Shown: piece after piece, positions 45,128 to 58,097 of the stretch
How positions within the stretch are numbered: the first letter of the stretch is position 1
Layout of the letters: every line of letters starts with the position of its first letter
Made by a program: the position numbers and the translations under genes
Assembly: GCA_000697475.1 (NCBI GenBank)
Contig: JNEU01000706.1
Location: 1-64,000 of the forward strand
Direction of reading: 5' to 3'
DNA length: 64,000 bases
Source of the DNA: Lichtheimia corymbifera B2541
Taxonomy: Eukaryota; Mucoromycota; Mucoromycetes; Mucorales; Lichtheimiaceae
The notes under the pieces: generated by a model
The model's database searches: none
What the model was told of the DNA's origin: nothing
What the model saw: only the letters and a program-made list of their open reading frames with translations

Positions 45128-46006
45128 TGTTATTGATCAAGTGCAGGGGAAGAACTGCAGCAGTCGTTGAAAAAGAGAGCAATGAGAAGAAAGGAAAATG
45201 CATTTCGTTGTCCTGTTGTTGCAGCATTGTTTAAATCCAGTGCCCATGATGCCTTCTCCTCATCCCCCCTCTCTCATGCATGGCGTTTATCTTTCATCCT
45301 TGGAGACATAGACACACGTAATACTGCTATACACTGTAAAGAAGATGTTGTTGTTGAAAAGTGAGGATGAATGGATATCACACTAGGATATTCTATATTT
45401 GTTATGGCTTGATTCATGATTGTAAGTTGCATGGATGACTTGCCCCTTTTTATTCTAGCTTTGATAAGCTTCTTTTTCAAATCATGAGGCGCACATGGCA
45501 TGGATGGATCAAGTTTCGGGTATTGGGTAGTCTCCAATGTATCACACAAGCTGTTACACAAGAGGACGGCGGCATTCTTCGGGTGAGTGGTGGGTTAGGG
45601 TGGGTAATCGTCTATAGTAGTTGAATATATATATATATATATATATCTTTTACAAAGCATCATGCTGGAGATTACTCTTTAAGAATAATATCAAGCGTTG
45701 TATTTTTATTAGTGGTGAATGTACAATTGTAAACGTTTGAGGATGATGTGGAGAAGAATGTGGTGAGTATAAAGCGGAATAGAGAGTGTGTGTGCGTTGC
45801 TCCTCTCCCTCTCGATCAAGTCGTATATGAATTGCAGCGGTGTGACACTGGTACTACATTCGGATAGCTCCACTGCTGTTATTACTATTAACTAGTCAAT
45901 ACACACGCACGCGTATGTCCATCTTCCTTTTCTTCTCTTTTACCTACCACTTTTTGTATCCATCCACCACGACTACAGCAGCACTTGCGGGTTCAAGCGT
46001 TGGGAA
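45128..46006. promoter_or_regulatory. Divergent intergenic region TMCO4-like / arrestin 2
   Basis: About 880 bp with an (AT)n tract at 45625-45646 and CT-rich DNA before the arrestin start (TTCCTTTTCTTCTCTTTTAC near 45927). Small open frames lack motifs. No RNA gene seen. Confidence 0.45.
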
Positions 46007-47723
46007 ATGTATACCATGAATGGCTCAGGGATCATAGCCGTCGACCTTAGCTTTCCCGATACAGTCCAGTTCTTTGCTGGTCGTCCTTCCAAGAAAACAG
46101 ACCTTCCGTCAACGCCTTTATCGTTTCCTTCAGTCACGTATCCTCGTCGTCAAAAGTTGCGTGGAAAGCTCAGAATCGTAATGTCACAAGCAATCAAGTT
46201 GAATCAGGTGGAGGTTCGTTTCAACGGTCATACCGAACTCGCTTGGCGTGATCCTCTGAAATCCGAGCATTCTTTCCTTGCTGAGCGAATGAATGAGCGC
46301 AAGACACTTCGAAAGTCAAAAAGCACATTATTGGAAGAAGCAACCTTGCCTGCGGGTGTTACCGAACTAGGTAAAAAACAAAAAGAAGGACGATGATGAT
46401 GATGATCATGCAATGCTCAAAACACGACGCTTCTACAGGATTTGAGATCACGATACCCGGTCATCTGTGCCCAACATTCAAATCCAAGTTTTTGGATATC
46501 ACTTACATGATCACCGCAAAGATCGTTCCTGCAGGAGCAAAATTATGCAAAAAGCCAATTCGGGTGGAGAAGGAGATTTGCTTACAAAAGACACTTTTGC
46601 CCCACGATATCGCAACATTAGCTGGTTACCAAGTGCCATTGTTGACCATGAGCGGTGCCTCTCGACGTGGTGATGATGATACGATCATACGTTACGAATT
46701 CCGTGTACCAAAGTGGACGTGCCTCGATAATGATACCATCGACTTTGATGGTACTTTTAGTATATCATCACCAACATCCGGTATCACTGGCATAGCCAAG
46801 GTAGAGGTGGACATGGTCGAACAACACTTTTATCATTATGATATGACGTAAGTATCTTGAAGAGAAAACGAGGTCCTATCCATATTAAACAATGAACATG
46901 GTTATATATATATAGAAAGGACGACAAAGAGGACCATCTGGCAGAGACACCCATCGTATTTGGAGACCGGTTGACAAAACGACATTTGTTTATATCCCAC
47001 AATGAGCCTTCAATCTATCTCTTTCCTCCTCTTGATACCAACATTGCATTCTCATTTCCTATCAACAATAAGCATTCTCAATCCGATTCGTCAACATCTT
47101 CTCCTCCATGTCGCATCAAATCAATTCCATATGCGCCAACACGCCTTGCACCACCCGACGATGATATATTACCAACATCATGCTCATGGATCTTGGATAG
47201 CGCACAATATTATTCACCTGCCACGATTATCAGCAAAGGGAATCTCTCTTATTCGCTCGATTCCCCCTTTCTGGAAATCCGTCATTTTATTCGCCTCGTT
47301 ATCCATCCTCTCGCAAGCGATACAACTACCCCTCAACCTGTCTGCATTGGCTTACCCATCCATATCACCAGGAAATTGACACCTCCCCAGACATCTTCAG
47401 ATGAATTACCCACCTACAACAGTATTACACGTGATGTTGAACGGCTACCCGATTATGTTACCACCATGATGGATATGGCTCCAGCAGCAGCAGTAGCAGC
47501 ACATCATAATACGGATGACGAAGCAGCTCTTTCACCGACACCACAGGAGGGAATGGACGAAGTTGATATCTCTGATCTCTATAATGCCCAAAGAAGTAGA
47601 CAATCCACCCATTCTTCTGAATATTCAAATTCCACAGCTTCATCATCCCATGGGAAACAAAATCAACTTGAGCGGATATTGATACAAGAACGTAGGCTGG
47701 AAGATTTCTGGATCATTCCTTGA
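46007..47723 (+). CDS. Alpha-arrestin-like protein 2
   Basis: Three exons (46007-46370, 46439-46847, 46916-47723) give 526 residues. The N domain begins IIAVDLSFPDTVQFFAGRP, followed by RRQKLRGKLRIVMSQAIKLN and VEVRFNGHTELAW, then FEITIPGHLCPTFKS and YMITAKI, a classic arrestin_N succession. The arrestin C part includes SWILDSAQYYSPATIISKGN and HITRKLTPPQ. Like arrestin 1 it has LPTYNSI and LPDYVTT near the end instead of PPxY, followed by a serine-rich tail. It probably links a transporter to a ubiquitin ligase. The start at 46007 has a second in-frame ATG three codons later. Its 3' end lies 99 bp from that of the convergent KDM8-like gene. Confidence 0.82.
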
Positions 47724-47822
47724 GATAACTGTAATGTACATTTATTATTACTGTAACTATAACGATGGTGACCAATGCAATAAAAAAGTAATTTGTATTC
47801 ATGACCAAAAGTTGTGTACATA

Positions 47823-49297
47823 TCAGAACCAGAAACTGACACTAAAGCTAGTAGACAATGAACGGATATAATGCCACCATCGCGGCTAGTGAATTGAAAG
47901 AACAATAGATTAGCTCACGCACAGTGTTGATCCATAGATAACATCGTACTTACGGGCATATAAAGAAGTTCACCTTGCTGAAGAATGCATTCAAGATATT
48001 CAGCCTTGCTCACTAAGGGGAAGGTCTCGTGGTCTGGATGCTCCACATCAATCTAGGATCCACGCAACCCATATCAGAAAATCACTCCTATACCATCAAG
48101 ATGAATTGCTTTACCTGGCTCGTATTGGACATGATGCCTTGATGAGGATACAAGTATTGGGTTTGGGATGGAGCATAAAGCCGAATATATTTCCTGCCTA
48201 CAGGCTGTGCCAGCACATTGTGATAGGGATCATGGTGCAAAGGTGAGACTGTGCCTTTGGGACCAAACCATGCATTCTGGATAACATCGGGAGGCGGATT
48301 TGGATAGAGTTCGGATGGCTCTGGTTCACAAAAGCAATAATCGGGTGTCACGATATCATTCGCAAGTCGAGGTATTTGATGAAATAAATCATGTTGTGCC
48401 AAATAAGCCGAGGGTCGATCATCATCACCATCATGGGGTAAAATATACGTGCGTAAAAAGTCCTCAAATCGCATCAGCTTTTGTTGCCAATCTTGATCCG
48501 TGTATTTGCTGCCAATTTCCACAGGTACCATACGATCGCCCGCCACTGATATCAAATACGGTACAGATTGCCATTTCTCCAATGCTGGCCAATGATCAAT
48601 AGCCCCCTTGGGAATGATGAAGGGTGTCTCACTTGTCGTAATCCTCGTAACAAAATCCACAAAACTAGGGATACCAGGAAGCCTTGGTACTGAATGATCA
48701 CGTGAAACAACAGGGTCATCATCATCATGCATATCCAAAGGAGAGCATCCAAGAAGGGAGATGTTGTTGTTGTTACTGCTATTCGTCGCCTCATGTTGTT
48801 CTTTTGCAAGCCAATCCTGAAGACCTTGAATCGTTTCCAATGCAACCTGTCGACGTTGTGGACCGGGAGCACCACTGACAATAACCACCGTATCCAAGAC
48901 ACAGATCATCCTCCTTGCACAATCCAAGGTGAGCTGACCACCATCCTCTTGGCCAAGCATACAAAGGGCCTTTAATATACCTGCATCCATGATCATGCAT
49001 CGCCAGCAAGTAGGTACGCTCTTGTATGGATACAACAAAATGGACTCTTGAGCAAGATCGAGCAACGCCTCTGCATGTTCGAGATCACGGGTATAGTCAT
49101 GGTGCTTGGTTGGTAATGGTGGTAGACTTTGTACAATGCTCTGAAACAAATGAACAGCAGACAGATCGCATCCTGGGAATAGCAAGGCATTGAGTATTAC
49201 AATGACAAGAAGAAAGAGGCGGACAAGATCAGATACCTTTCAGGTTGTTGGGTTGCTGCTCAAGTAAATGTAACAATTCGCGGTAAAAGATAGACAT
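47823..49297 (-). CDS. JmjC oxygenase, KDM8/JMJD5-like
   Basis: A Fe(II)- and 2-oxoglutarate-dependent oxygenase of the JMJD5 type; family members hydroxylate arginines and were earlier described as histone demethylases. Four exons (49297-49237, 49172-48115, 48052-47954, 47885-47823) give 426 residues. The first 200 form a helical domain, as in JMJD5. The JmjC domain opens with VPRLPGIPSFVDFVTRI and EKWQSVPYLISVAGDRMVPV. The iron ligands are visible: H333 and D335 in PLHHDPYHN, and H411 in PRWWHYIRSL. The end SFSVSFWF is typical of the family. The protein is complete, and all three ligands are intact. Confidence 0.95.
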
Positions 49298-49417
49298 TGA
49301 TTATGAATGAATGCGCGATGCGTTGTTTATACACAAATGAATGAGATTTACATGACCCTTTTATGGAGATGATGGGTTGGGGATGGGGGATAAAGGCATT
49401 GGTAGTAATAATAACTC

Positions 49418-50590
49418 TTATTGTAAGATCTCCTTGATACGTTCCTTTTGAGTGGGTGTAAGATTGGTAGGGAACTTGACTTCATACTTGACAATGAGAT
49501 CACCTTTGCGTCCAGTTTTAGAATTTGGCATGCCTTCATTGGGAACACGGGATTCTTGACCAGGTTGCACAATCGTGTTTGCATTGCTTACACTTAATGT
49601 TCGATCATCCAGCGTCTTTATCTTTTTTGAGAAACCTGACAATGCTTCTGCAAGTGTCAACTGAATGGTCATTCGCAAATTATCGCCATCACGTTTGAAT
49701 ACAGCATGTGGTTTTTCCTCAACAATGAATTCAATATCTTGCGTTTGGCCATTCTCCAATTCATCACCTTCACCGGGAAAGCGGATCTTGGTGCCAGCCT
49801 TCCAACCAGGTTTCACATTGATGGTGAGGATCTTATCCGTATTCATGACGCGACCTGTAGCTCCATCACGAATCTTGCGCGTTACTTTTAGACGTTTGGT
49901 AGTGCCCTTGTACAAGTCTTCCAAAGAAATCGGTAATGGTCGCTTGATAGCAGGTGGTTTTTGTGGTGGTTGAGGTGACGCAGTACTACGTCCAAAGCCT
50001 TGTCGTCCACTGGTTCTTGCTGTACGTGGCATACCACCACCAAATGAGAAACCACCAGGCATTCCTCCATCATCATCCATGCCACCACCCATACCACCTG
50101 GACCACCTCCACCAAATGACGCGAAAAAGTGGCGGAAAATATCATCAGCATCAGATGGATGGAATGGTTTGAAACCAGCTCCACCGGGTCCACCCGATGT
50201 AAATGTATAAGTACGTCCACCACCTCCACCAGGGAATCCGCTAAAACCAGCACCTCCAGGAAAACCACCACCAGCAGCATCTGCACCAGGTGGTGGTCCA
50301 CCTCCTTTCAATCCTTCTTCACCATATTGGTCATAAATGGCGCGTTTGTTCTTGTCACTCAATACTTCAAAGGCTTCTCCCACTTCTTGAAACTTTTGAT
50401 TGGCTTCTTCAACCTTATCCTTATTACGATCGGGATGCCACTTTAACGCTACGTATTCACATTGTCATGTCAGTTTGACCAACAAACAGCTTGGGTGTTG
50501 GGGTTTACCTTGTTTACGATATGCTTTTTTGATGGCATCGTCGTCTGCATTTTTGGGGACGCCGAGAATAGCATAATAATCTTTACCCAT
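49418..50590 (-). CDS. SIS1: Type II Hsp40, SIS1/DNAJB1-like
   Basis: A cytosolic and nuclear co-chaperone that stimulates Hsp70 and handles aggregated clients. Two exons (50590-50509 and 50448-49418) give 370 residues, near the usual length. The J domain is at the start ([29 protein letters not shown] with HPD). A long G/F region follows, including [15 protein letters not shown], which resembles the helix that controls Hsp70 binding in class B proteins. No zinc finger is present. The two C-terminal beta domains are clear: [20 protein letters not shown], and [19 protein letters not shown] with the dimer helix at the end. It is divergent from the F-box gene. Confidence 0.97.
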
Positions 50591-51434
50591 AACGTCGTTG
50601 TTATTGTTGTTGTCGTATGATGGAAAGGAAAAGAAACAAAGGAATGAAAAAAAAAAGACAATTGCTGGGAAAGAAAAGTAAAGAAAAAAAAAGCACGAGA
50701 CGACACCACACGCAACAACCCGATCATGCAGCTACCCAAAATCTCGGAAGATTTTGAAACAAAAGACCATTTCTGTTGTCATCCACAACCCATCTCTTCT
50801 TTCTTCTTTTCCCCCATCAGTGTATTGGTGATTACCCGTCATCACTCACACATATATAATAATCGAGTTGTATTAATTTTTTGTTTTTGGAGACCCTATT
50901 CATTGGTGTTACACAAAATGCAAGTTGTAGATATTCCATGCTAGTTGCTTGCATGACGCAATCATTGGATCAATTGATCGACCATGATCTTTCGTTCCCC
51001 TCATAAGAGGATACTCTTTATAAGTAGTACTTGACCAATTTGAGTGATGAATGTGTGTAATGGCAGCAATGGTGTTGACTCGGTTACACATTGCCTAGAG
51101 ACGACGTGCCATATTGGCATGACCCCTGTGTATGAAACCCATGGTTAAGGAACGCAAGGCAGGGACACAGAAACACCCAGCTGTAAGACATGTCGCGAGT
51201 ATACGCGTCCATGTCGTGTAATTTAAATAGATCGTGAGACAAGATTAATGCTGCGGATGTTGTTATGCAAGGCGCAGTAATGCAGTAACACGCTTGGGAA
51301 TGAACGTGGCGCACTATTCACCTACCACATGGCGACTGTGGCTAAGGCAAATAAAAGTTACCTCTTTCACTTTCATATAAATACCACCGATACGTCGATT
51401 TTACAATGAACCCCATACAATAACCACCACCATC
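50591..51434. promoter_or_regulatory. Divergent intergenic region SIS1-like / F-box
   Basis: About 840 bp. A-rich tracts near 50645-50690 lie just upstream of the Hsp40 start. No obvious run of GAANNTTC heat-shock elements was seen by eye. No gene. Confidence 0.4.
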
Positions 51435-52537
51435 ATGTTGATGATTTCACGTCCAGAAAAGGAGGTCATGTCTTTGTTAAGGGAACCACCTGCGCCAACG
51501 ATCTCTTCTGAGCCGCAAGGCAAGGTTGACGACGACCAGCCTATACCAAAGATTCAGCTGACCAAAGCGTGCAATTTTTTCAGCATCTTGCCGTGCGAGG
51601 TCATACGCATGATTTTCAATTATTTGACATTTACAGACTCGCTCCATTGCCTTTCCACCTGCCCACAATGGTACAACTTTATCGTCGACGACATCATGGA
51701 ACGTGTGCCTTTGGACCGTTCCCTTATCCACAAGAGCACGTGGTCAAAATGGCCAGCATTGTCTATTGGTGGACCCATCTCACGGGATTACTACGAGGTC
51801 ATTCTTGGGCTGCTGGATAGCTCATTTCATTCACAATTATCATCATTGGAAGCAATAGGTATTATGCCCTCCCCCTAATTAACGCATTTTCACTTGTCTA
51901 ACATGAGACCTTGCATGTAGAATTTCGATCACTTTGGTTCAGTCGACTCGATTTTCCACGGTTGCTCAAGGCATTAAAGCTCCAAACAAGGATGTCCATG
52001 ATATGCCTATATCACGTGGAGATAACAGGAGAGCAGTTACAGGATGTGATCAATACCTGTCCAAATTTGTCACAGTTGGTCATTCATTCTTCATACATCA
52101 GGAGCAGCGATCGCAGCGAGAAAAAGTATATAACCTCCTCACTGACACCATTCAAAAACAATCATAAACCAAGTACCATTGCCAGGTGCATCACGCCATC
52201 CAAATTTTCACTCTATCCACGGAGATCTACTACTACCACCACCAGCAATGACAACAGCCAACCACGCATGATAACATACAACATCTTGTTTCCTAAGCTC
52301 ACGTATCTTGAGCTATCAGGGTGCACAATCATTGATCAAACCGTGAACGTTCTCATTGAGAGCATCATACGTTGTTCTTGCAATTTAGAACATCTTGTGG
52401 TGGAAGGATGTGACGGTCCGATTTCTCTGGTGTCCATATTTGATGCAGCTGTCAAATCGAGCAAAACGTTAAAAACATTCAAAGCAGAGTTCCTGTCACC
52501 AACGGATTGTAAAAGTAATCGTTATCCTTATCGTTAA
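51435..52537 (+). CDS. F-box protein with leucine-rich-repeat-like region
   Basis: Two exons (51435-51858 and 51921-52537) give 346 residues. Residues about 47-95 look like an F-box (FSILPCEVIRMIFNYLTFTD, then SLHCLSTCPQWYNFI), the motif that binds Skp1 in SCF ubiquitin ligases. The rest has leucine-rich-repeat-like turns (LYHVEITGEQLQDVINTCPN; LTYLELSGCTIIDQTVNVLI; LEHLVVEGCDG), as in FBXL proteins that hold the substrate. The end is abrupt: the frame stops in a stretch beginning GTAATC, which could be a missed donor, so a 3' exon may exist. The target is unknown. Confidence 0.78.
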
Positions 52538-53297
52538 ACCCCCTCCCTTACTATTGCTCAATACATATATACATCGAAGCATAATCATCTTTTATACAAA
52601 TACGGACGATGGACCAATGACACATCAGTGGTGGGTTGCTGGTGAATGGTGTAGGCGGCGCTCGGAACGTAGCACAGGGCACATAGGATATGCAATATGT
52701 TACTTGCATTGCGCCTCAAAGACATGCTATACCAGTGGAATTTTTATATCTAACTTTATATATATATTCACTTGATTACATTGGATAGGGGTGTTCATAT
52801 GGTAAATGAGTGTTTGATATATGAATAAAGTCGAGGTGATACAAAGAAGAGCAAAAGAGCGGACTTGGAATAGCCATCCAGTGCACTGGCAAAAGAAGGT
52901 ACCGATACCTCGTGCTTTTACTGCTATGGCGATAAGGCGGTGTTCCAGTGAAGTGAGCATGAAAGAGATGTAGAAATGGAGCGTGAACAAAAGTGGCATA
53001 GCAATGAGCAAAATGGAGGAGATAAATGGGGGCCAACAAGGTATTATTATAAGATCGTCAAAGCAACACAAAGGTGCGGCATTTTCCCTTTCCCACCTCT
53101 CTCTCTTTTTTTCACTCCCCCATCTATAATCCACCTTCTTCTTTATTTCTCACCCCCTTTGAGCGCGGTTCTTTTTTCTTTGCCCATACTTTTTCATTCA
53201 ACCCGTTCGCCTACTTCCTTAATTCGCATTAGGCGTGTACGACACGGTTAAAGCTTCTTTCAGGGTCAGCTATTGCAAAGCGAAACGGTAAAATATC
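52538..53297. other. Intergenic stretch
   Basis: About 760 bp. The right half (53085-53170) is strongly pyrimidine-rich (TCTCTCTTTTTTTCACTCCC), probably the promoter and leader of LCB2. No gene was recognised on the left. Confidence 0.45.
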
Positions 53298-55825
53298 ATG
53301 ACACACTCTGTATTGGACCGAGCACCGAAAAAGAAGAAGTCGACCTATTCTCTCTTTCCTCTCCCTACAATGTCGACGAGTTCCGGCACAACAACTACCA
53401 CTTCCTCTTCAGCCACCGGAAGCACAATGTCATCCGCTTCTTCTTCTTCAAGTCATCATCTTCAAGTGCCCGGGATTGAAATCCAGCCGCCATCCGATCC
53501 GCCGACCATGCTGGAGCCACCATCACAGCAACAACAGCACCAACCGCCATCACAACAGCAGCAACAGCAGCAGCCATCAGCAACAACAAGTGGTCGACAA
53601 GTGATTGGCACGACAGCTCGTTCACGTACATTTTCCTTATCCTCCCTTGTTGGCAAGACACGCCGAGCTTATTCAGTGTCATCGGCGTATCCACCCAAAA
53701 TGATTCATCCTTCTCTGGTGCCTCCTCAACCATCCACAGACGCCAAATTGGATGACGATATCTGGTTCAATGCAAAGTCTGTGACTCAGGCGCAACGTCG
53801 TAACTCGGTTGCTGCAGCTCATCGCAATTATGAGGATTTCCAACAAAAGATGGAAGAGGCCCCATTATACATTCTTGTATCAACCTATTTGAATTACTTT
53901 GTCTTGATCTTACTCGGTCATTTGAGGGATATTCTCGGCAAGATATTCAAACGACATGAATACGCTCATTTGCGTACCAATCAAGTATGTATTTGTTGTT
54001 TTACTACAGAGGCAATTGATTGACATGATGGATTATTAGGGCTATGCACCCTTGGTCTCCGATTTCGATTCATTCTACACGCGTCGGTTGTACATGCGTA
54101 TTCGGTAAAACATACGGCCCATCGGGAATAATGTACATGATCCACTCACACACACACTATCTCTCTCTAGTGATTGCTGGAATCGACCCATTACAGGTGT
54201 ACCCACACGCAAGACCACTGTATTGGAAAGAGAGACCAATGATTTCAACAAAACATTCAGGTACACTATACACATATACACCCTTCAATGACCTCTGATG
54301 TTAATATGCTGTAGTCTGACAGGTCGTAAAATTGAAGCACTTAATTTCGCGTCGTACAATTATCTGGGATTTGCACAAGCACAAGGTCCATGCGCTGATG
54401 CAGTGGATGAATCCGTACGCCATTATGGTATGAGCTGCACTGCCACACGAGCTGAATCAGGTACATTGGATTTGCATCGACGTCTGGAAGCACGTGTTGC
54501 ACGCTTTGTTGGCAAGGAAGACGCTATGGTTATTTCTATGGGATTTGCCACCAACTCAACCACCATCCCTGCATTGGTCGGCAAGGGCTGTCTCATCATC
54601 AGCGATGAACTCAACCACAGCTCCATTATTTTCGGTGCAAGAATCTCGAGTGCCAATATCCGCGTGTTTAAACACAACAACATGAACGATCTACGTCAGC
54701 TCTTGCGCGAAGTCATTTCACAAGGCCAACCACGCACCCATCGTCCTTGGAAAAAGATTCTGGTGATCGTAGAAGGTCTCTATTCTATGGAAGGTTCGGT
54801 GGTCAATCTACCCGAATTGATCAAGCTTAAGCGTGAATTCAAGGCAAGTGGACTTGGATGATGGAATATAGAGGAAGGATGCTTACGCTCTTTTTATGTA
54901 CATGTGCAGTTTAATCTCTATGTGGATGAAGCTCATTCTATTGGTGCATTGGGTGAACATGGTGGTGGCGTTTGTGATTTCTATGGTAAGGTGGAAAAAA
55001 ATGTGGCACATTTACCTATCTTACCGACATTTCTACGTTTAGGCATCAACCCCAAACATGTCGACATCTTAATGGGTACCTTTACCAAATCATTCGGTGC
55101 TGCAGGAGGATACATTGCTGCCGACAAGGTATAACATACCACATGATTCCCCATGATATCGAGGTCTCATTTTGTTTGTTGTTTCGGTTTACCCTTTAGG
55201 CGGTAATTGACCACTTGCGCTTAACCAATCATTCTTACTTGTATGCGGAAGCAATTACGCCTCCTGTTGCCCAACAGATAAACACCAGCATGAGTATTAT
55301 AAGGTATGAATGGACATGAAAAAGGGGGATTCATGGGCAAGGATGGCTCACTGTAAATGATACATAGAGGCGAAGATGGTACTCAAGATGGTGCAAACCG
55401 GATTCGTCAGCTTGCAGACAATGCACACTATTTTGCTTCCAAGCTTCGAGAAATGGGTTTCATTGTATATGGTGATGAAGGCAGTCCTGTGGTACCATTG
55501 TTGCTATTCAACCCAGCCAAGATTTCAGCCTTCTCGCGCGAAATGCTGAAACGGGAGATTGCTATCTGTGTGGTCGGTTATCCAGCAACACCCATCATCA
55601 GCTCACGCGCGCGATTTTGTGTTTCCGCCTCACATACAAGGGAAGATTTAGGTATGTTTTTGTTAAAGAGGAGAAGAAGGGTTATGCCATTCGGGGTGGG
55701 GGGGAAGGTACTATGAAGAAGAATATCTCCTATTAACGCACTCCTTGTTAATACCAATATCAGATCACGCTTTGAAGGAAATTAGTGAGGTGGGCGATCT
55801 TCTCATGCTCAAATTCAAGGCATAA
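53298..55825 (+). CDS. LCB2: Serine palmitoyltransferase subunit 2
   Basis: The catalytic PLP subunit that condenses serine with palmitoyl-CoA at the ER, the first step of sphingolipid synthesis. Nine exons (53298-53984, 54040-54104, 54171-54260, 54315-54843, 54910-54985, 55043-55128, 55200-55303, 55368-55651, 55764-55825) give 660 residues. The first 170 are Ser/Thr/Gln-rich (Q-runs near 75-95). A membrane segment follows ([19 protein letters not shown]). Core blocks are [60 protein letters not shown] and [13 protein letters not shown], with K498 as the PLP lysine. Exon 4 ends at a GC donor (AAG/GCAAGT), which is needed to keep the frame. An inner ATG (53370) is an alternative start. Confidence 0.97.
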
Positions 55826-57022
55826 TTCGCATGGCTCCCAATCTTATCATATCCGTTCATTTTCTTTTATCTCTTGTTGCTTGTTCTATCCATCCATAGA
55901 TATCATGTATATACTTTGTAATACGAGGCGCCACGCGTACACAATTTTTCAGCATTTTATTTGGTCTTGGAATGAGGGATTGGTTGAGTGGTGTTTCATA
56001 TACCCGGGATCATGTCAAACATTTGCATAAAGAGCGGGGGTTAAGGAGTGGTGAGTCGGGACCGGCATCGGAAGTGCGTATGTTGTTTGACACTAGCCTA
56101 AAGGGGTCAGTAACAAGTGCTTGGATTGCAGCATACCATTGATAGGCTATGTATGTCATTTACCGGTTGGTTTAAACACCTCCACCCCCACACGAGGACC
56201 ATGGAAGGAGTAAAAAAAAAAGTGGCCTGATTTTGTTGGCATGAAGAGATATAATAATAAACACAGAGTGATGTAAGAATGGTATCGGGATCTTGTTTTG
56301 GGGTACCTTGAGTCTCGGATCAAGAGGGTGAGTAGTTATACCCAGCTGCTCAAGGGATGTAAGCTTGTACATATGTAATCATTGGTAGACGTGTTTATGC
56401 ATACATGCTGGTACACGTGCATGTAAGAGATGATGCATGACAACATTTATTATCCACAGCCTTTTCATTATTATTGGCAACCTTTTGATCATAAAGAACC
56501 CACTATTTTCATTGTATGGCGATTTTGTTTACTTTTATCAAACACGGTAACCAGAGGGCAATGCATAGCCACCTCGAGCAACATGCATGCAATTTCGCGC
56601 GAACAATTCCTTTAAATGACAGCTCCCATGTTATTTGCAAAGTGCGCGCGTGTTTGTATGCTCCGCACGAAAGATGATCCTTTCTCTATCGCCATGCATC
56701 ACTGATGCTGTCCCAATTATTGACCATGAGCCCACACTAACTATATGAAACAATGAATCTTAACGCTGTTCAAGGATGTTTTTTGAGTCAGCCAGAACCT
56801 CTTCGTAAGATAAACTAAACCACCAACGACGACATCACAAAGATAGGCATCCATGTAGCGTAGTGTATTTGGCTCATCATGCTTTTGTGTTGACAGTATC
56901 TGTTTCTGATAACTGGTAGGGATTTGTTCGCCGACAAGACGTATGTCACACTGCATGTGTACCTGAAAGTTGCATGCAAGCAAATGTGGGTTGGTTTTAG
57001 ATGCTATGCGGTGGTGATAAGA

Positions 57023-57054
<32 letters not shown>
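57023..57054 (+). repeat. (CAT)n microsatellite
   Basis: About 10.7 uninterrupted copies of CAT. On the minus strand it gives an artificial run of methionines. Confidence 0.97.
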
Positions 57055-57740
57055 GCCGATATAGGATGTGATTTCATCTGCCACCTTTTCTGAAGAAGCA
57101 GCCTCCATCTTAATAAATTTGCCACCACTTTTAAAAAGTGTACAGCTGATACGGATGTTTAGCTTGAACCATGTCGAGCAAGCATCAAGTTACCCCATCC
57201 AACAACAACAACATTTACTTTTTACCGTTCCACCAACAAATTGACGACAGGCACAAGCCAACATGTATTTGGGGATGGCCTCATTCCCCCGAACGGCTGT
57301 AAAGTATGGCTTGTACCCCCATAGCAGTTGTTTCCTTCCATACAAGGAGATATATAGCTCACGAATCGATCATGCCAAAAGATCACCAGAGCAAAAAAAA
57401 AAAAAAAAAGTCTCCCAGGAGAACCCCATCATCATCTTTCATCATGACTTATCCAGAAGAAATATAAGATATCCTAATACAATGAGCCATTCCTATAGTA
57501 ATGGCATACATGTCATATTGTGATATGGAAAAAAGTGAGACCCGCTGTGTTTTCAATAGACGGAAAGAAAGGAGCAATAAGCAAAAGAATATTCAAGTCC
57601 ATACACATGCAGGGAATTGGTGTGTGGGGGAGAAATTTTTCTCCTTGAACAGTTTTTGGATTTCCCCCCACCACCTCAGCACGCCTTGAAAAAGTGGAAG
57701 GTTAAAAAAAAGTGGCTATGTGTGGGTTAAGCTGACGGTT

Positions 57741-57856
57741 TCGCGCGAGAAGTAAACTCCACATCCACAGAGCGCACCTGCCATTCGCCACGTTACACAC
57801 TCATGGTCTCGCGCGATTGTGCTTTGGTTACACATGAGGCAACACCTTTCGCGCGA
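57741..57856. promoter_or_regulatory. Cluster of three TCGCGCGA palindromes
   Basis: The 8-bp palindrome TCGCGCGA occurs at 57741-57748, 57809-57816 and 57849-57856, and once more at 56595-56602. Two of the three clustered copies and the distant one are preceded by T's, giving TTTCGCGC, the core of an E2F/DP-type or MBF-like cell-cycle site. It lies 240-350 bp upstream of the CHY/RING start codon. Function is inferred. Confidence 0.45.
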
Positions 57857-58097
57857 TTCCAGCTGCCCGGATACAGGATACACATTTCTGCCCTTGCATT
57901 TATCGTCATCGCCATTGGAGCCACCCATTTCATATATATAACACAGCCTCACAAGACACATTCCCCACAACACGTTTATAAAGGCATACCACTACCATCC
58001 TTTTTCCCTTTTTTTCTCTTTTTTCATCAACCGCTCGCATTTGATTTCCTTCTTTTTCCATCATACTAATAGACACCCTATATACACATATACCACC

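Larger units (their letters stand above)
55826..58097. other. Long gene-poor stretch
   Basis: About 2.3 kb with no supported gene; the open frames are short and motif-free. It contains a (CAT)n microsatellite, an A-run at 57395-57409, and copies of the palindrome TCGCGCGA, three of them clustered near the right end. The last 100 bp are pyrimidine-rich and lead into the CHY/RING gene. A decayed gene or a long non-coding transcript cannot be excluded. Confidence 0.45.

Noticed and set aside
53515..53585. CAG/CAA-rich tract in LCB2 as a disease-type repeat expansion or misassembly
   Set aside because: It is in frame, mixed CAA/CAG/CAC, and lies in the variable N-terminal region of the protein, so it is ordinary low-complexity coding sequence.
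56741..57052. Minus-strand open frame starting with ten methionines
   Set aside because: Product of the (CAT)n microsatellite.
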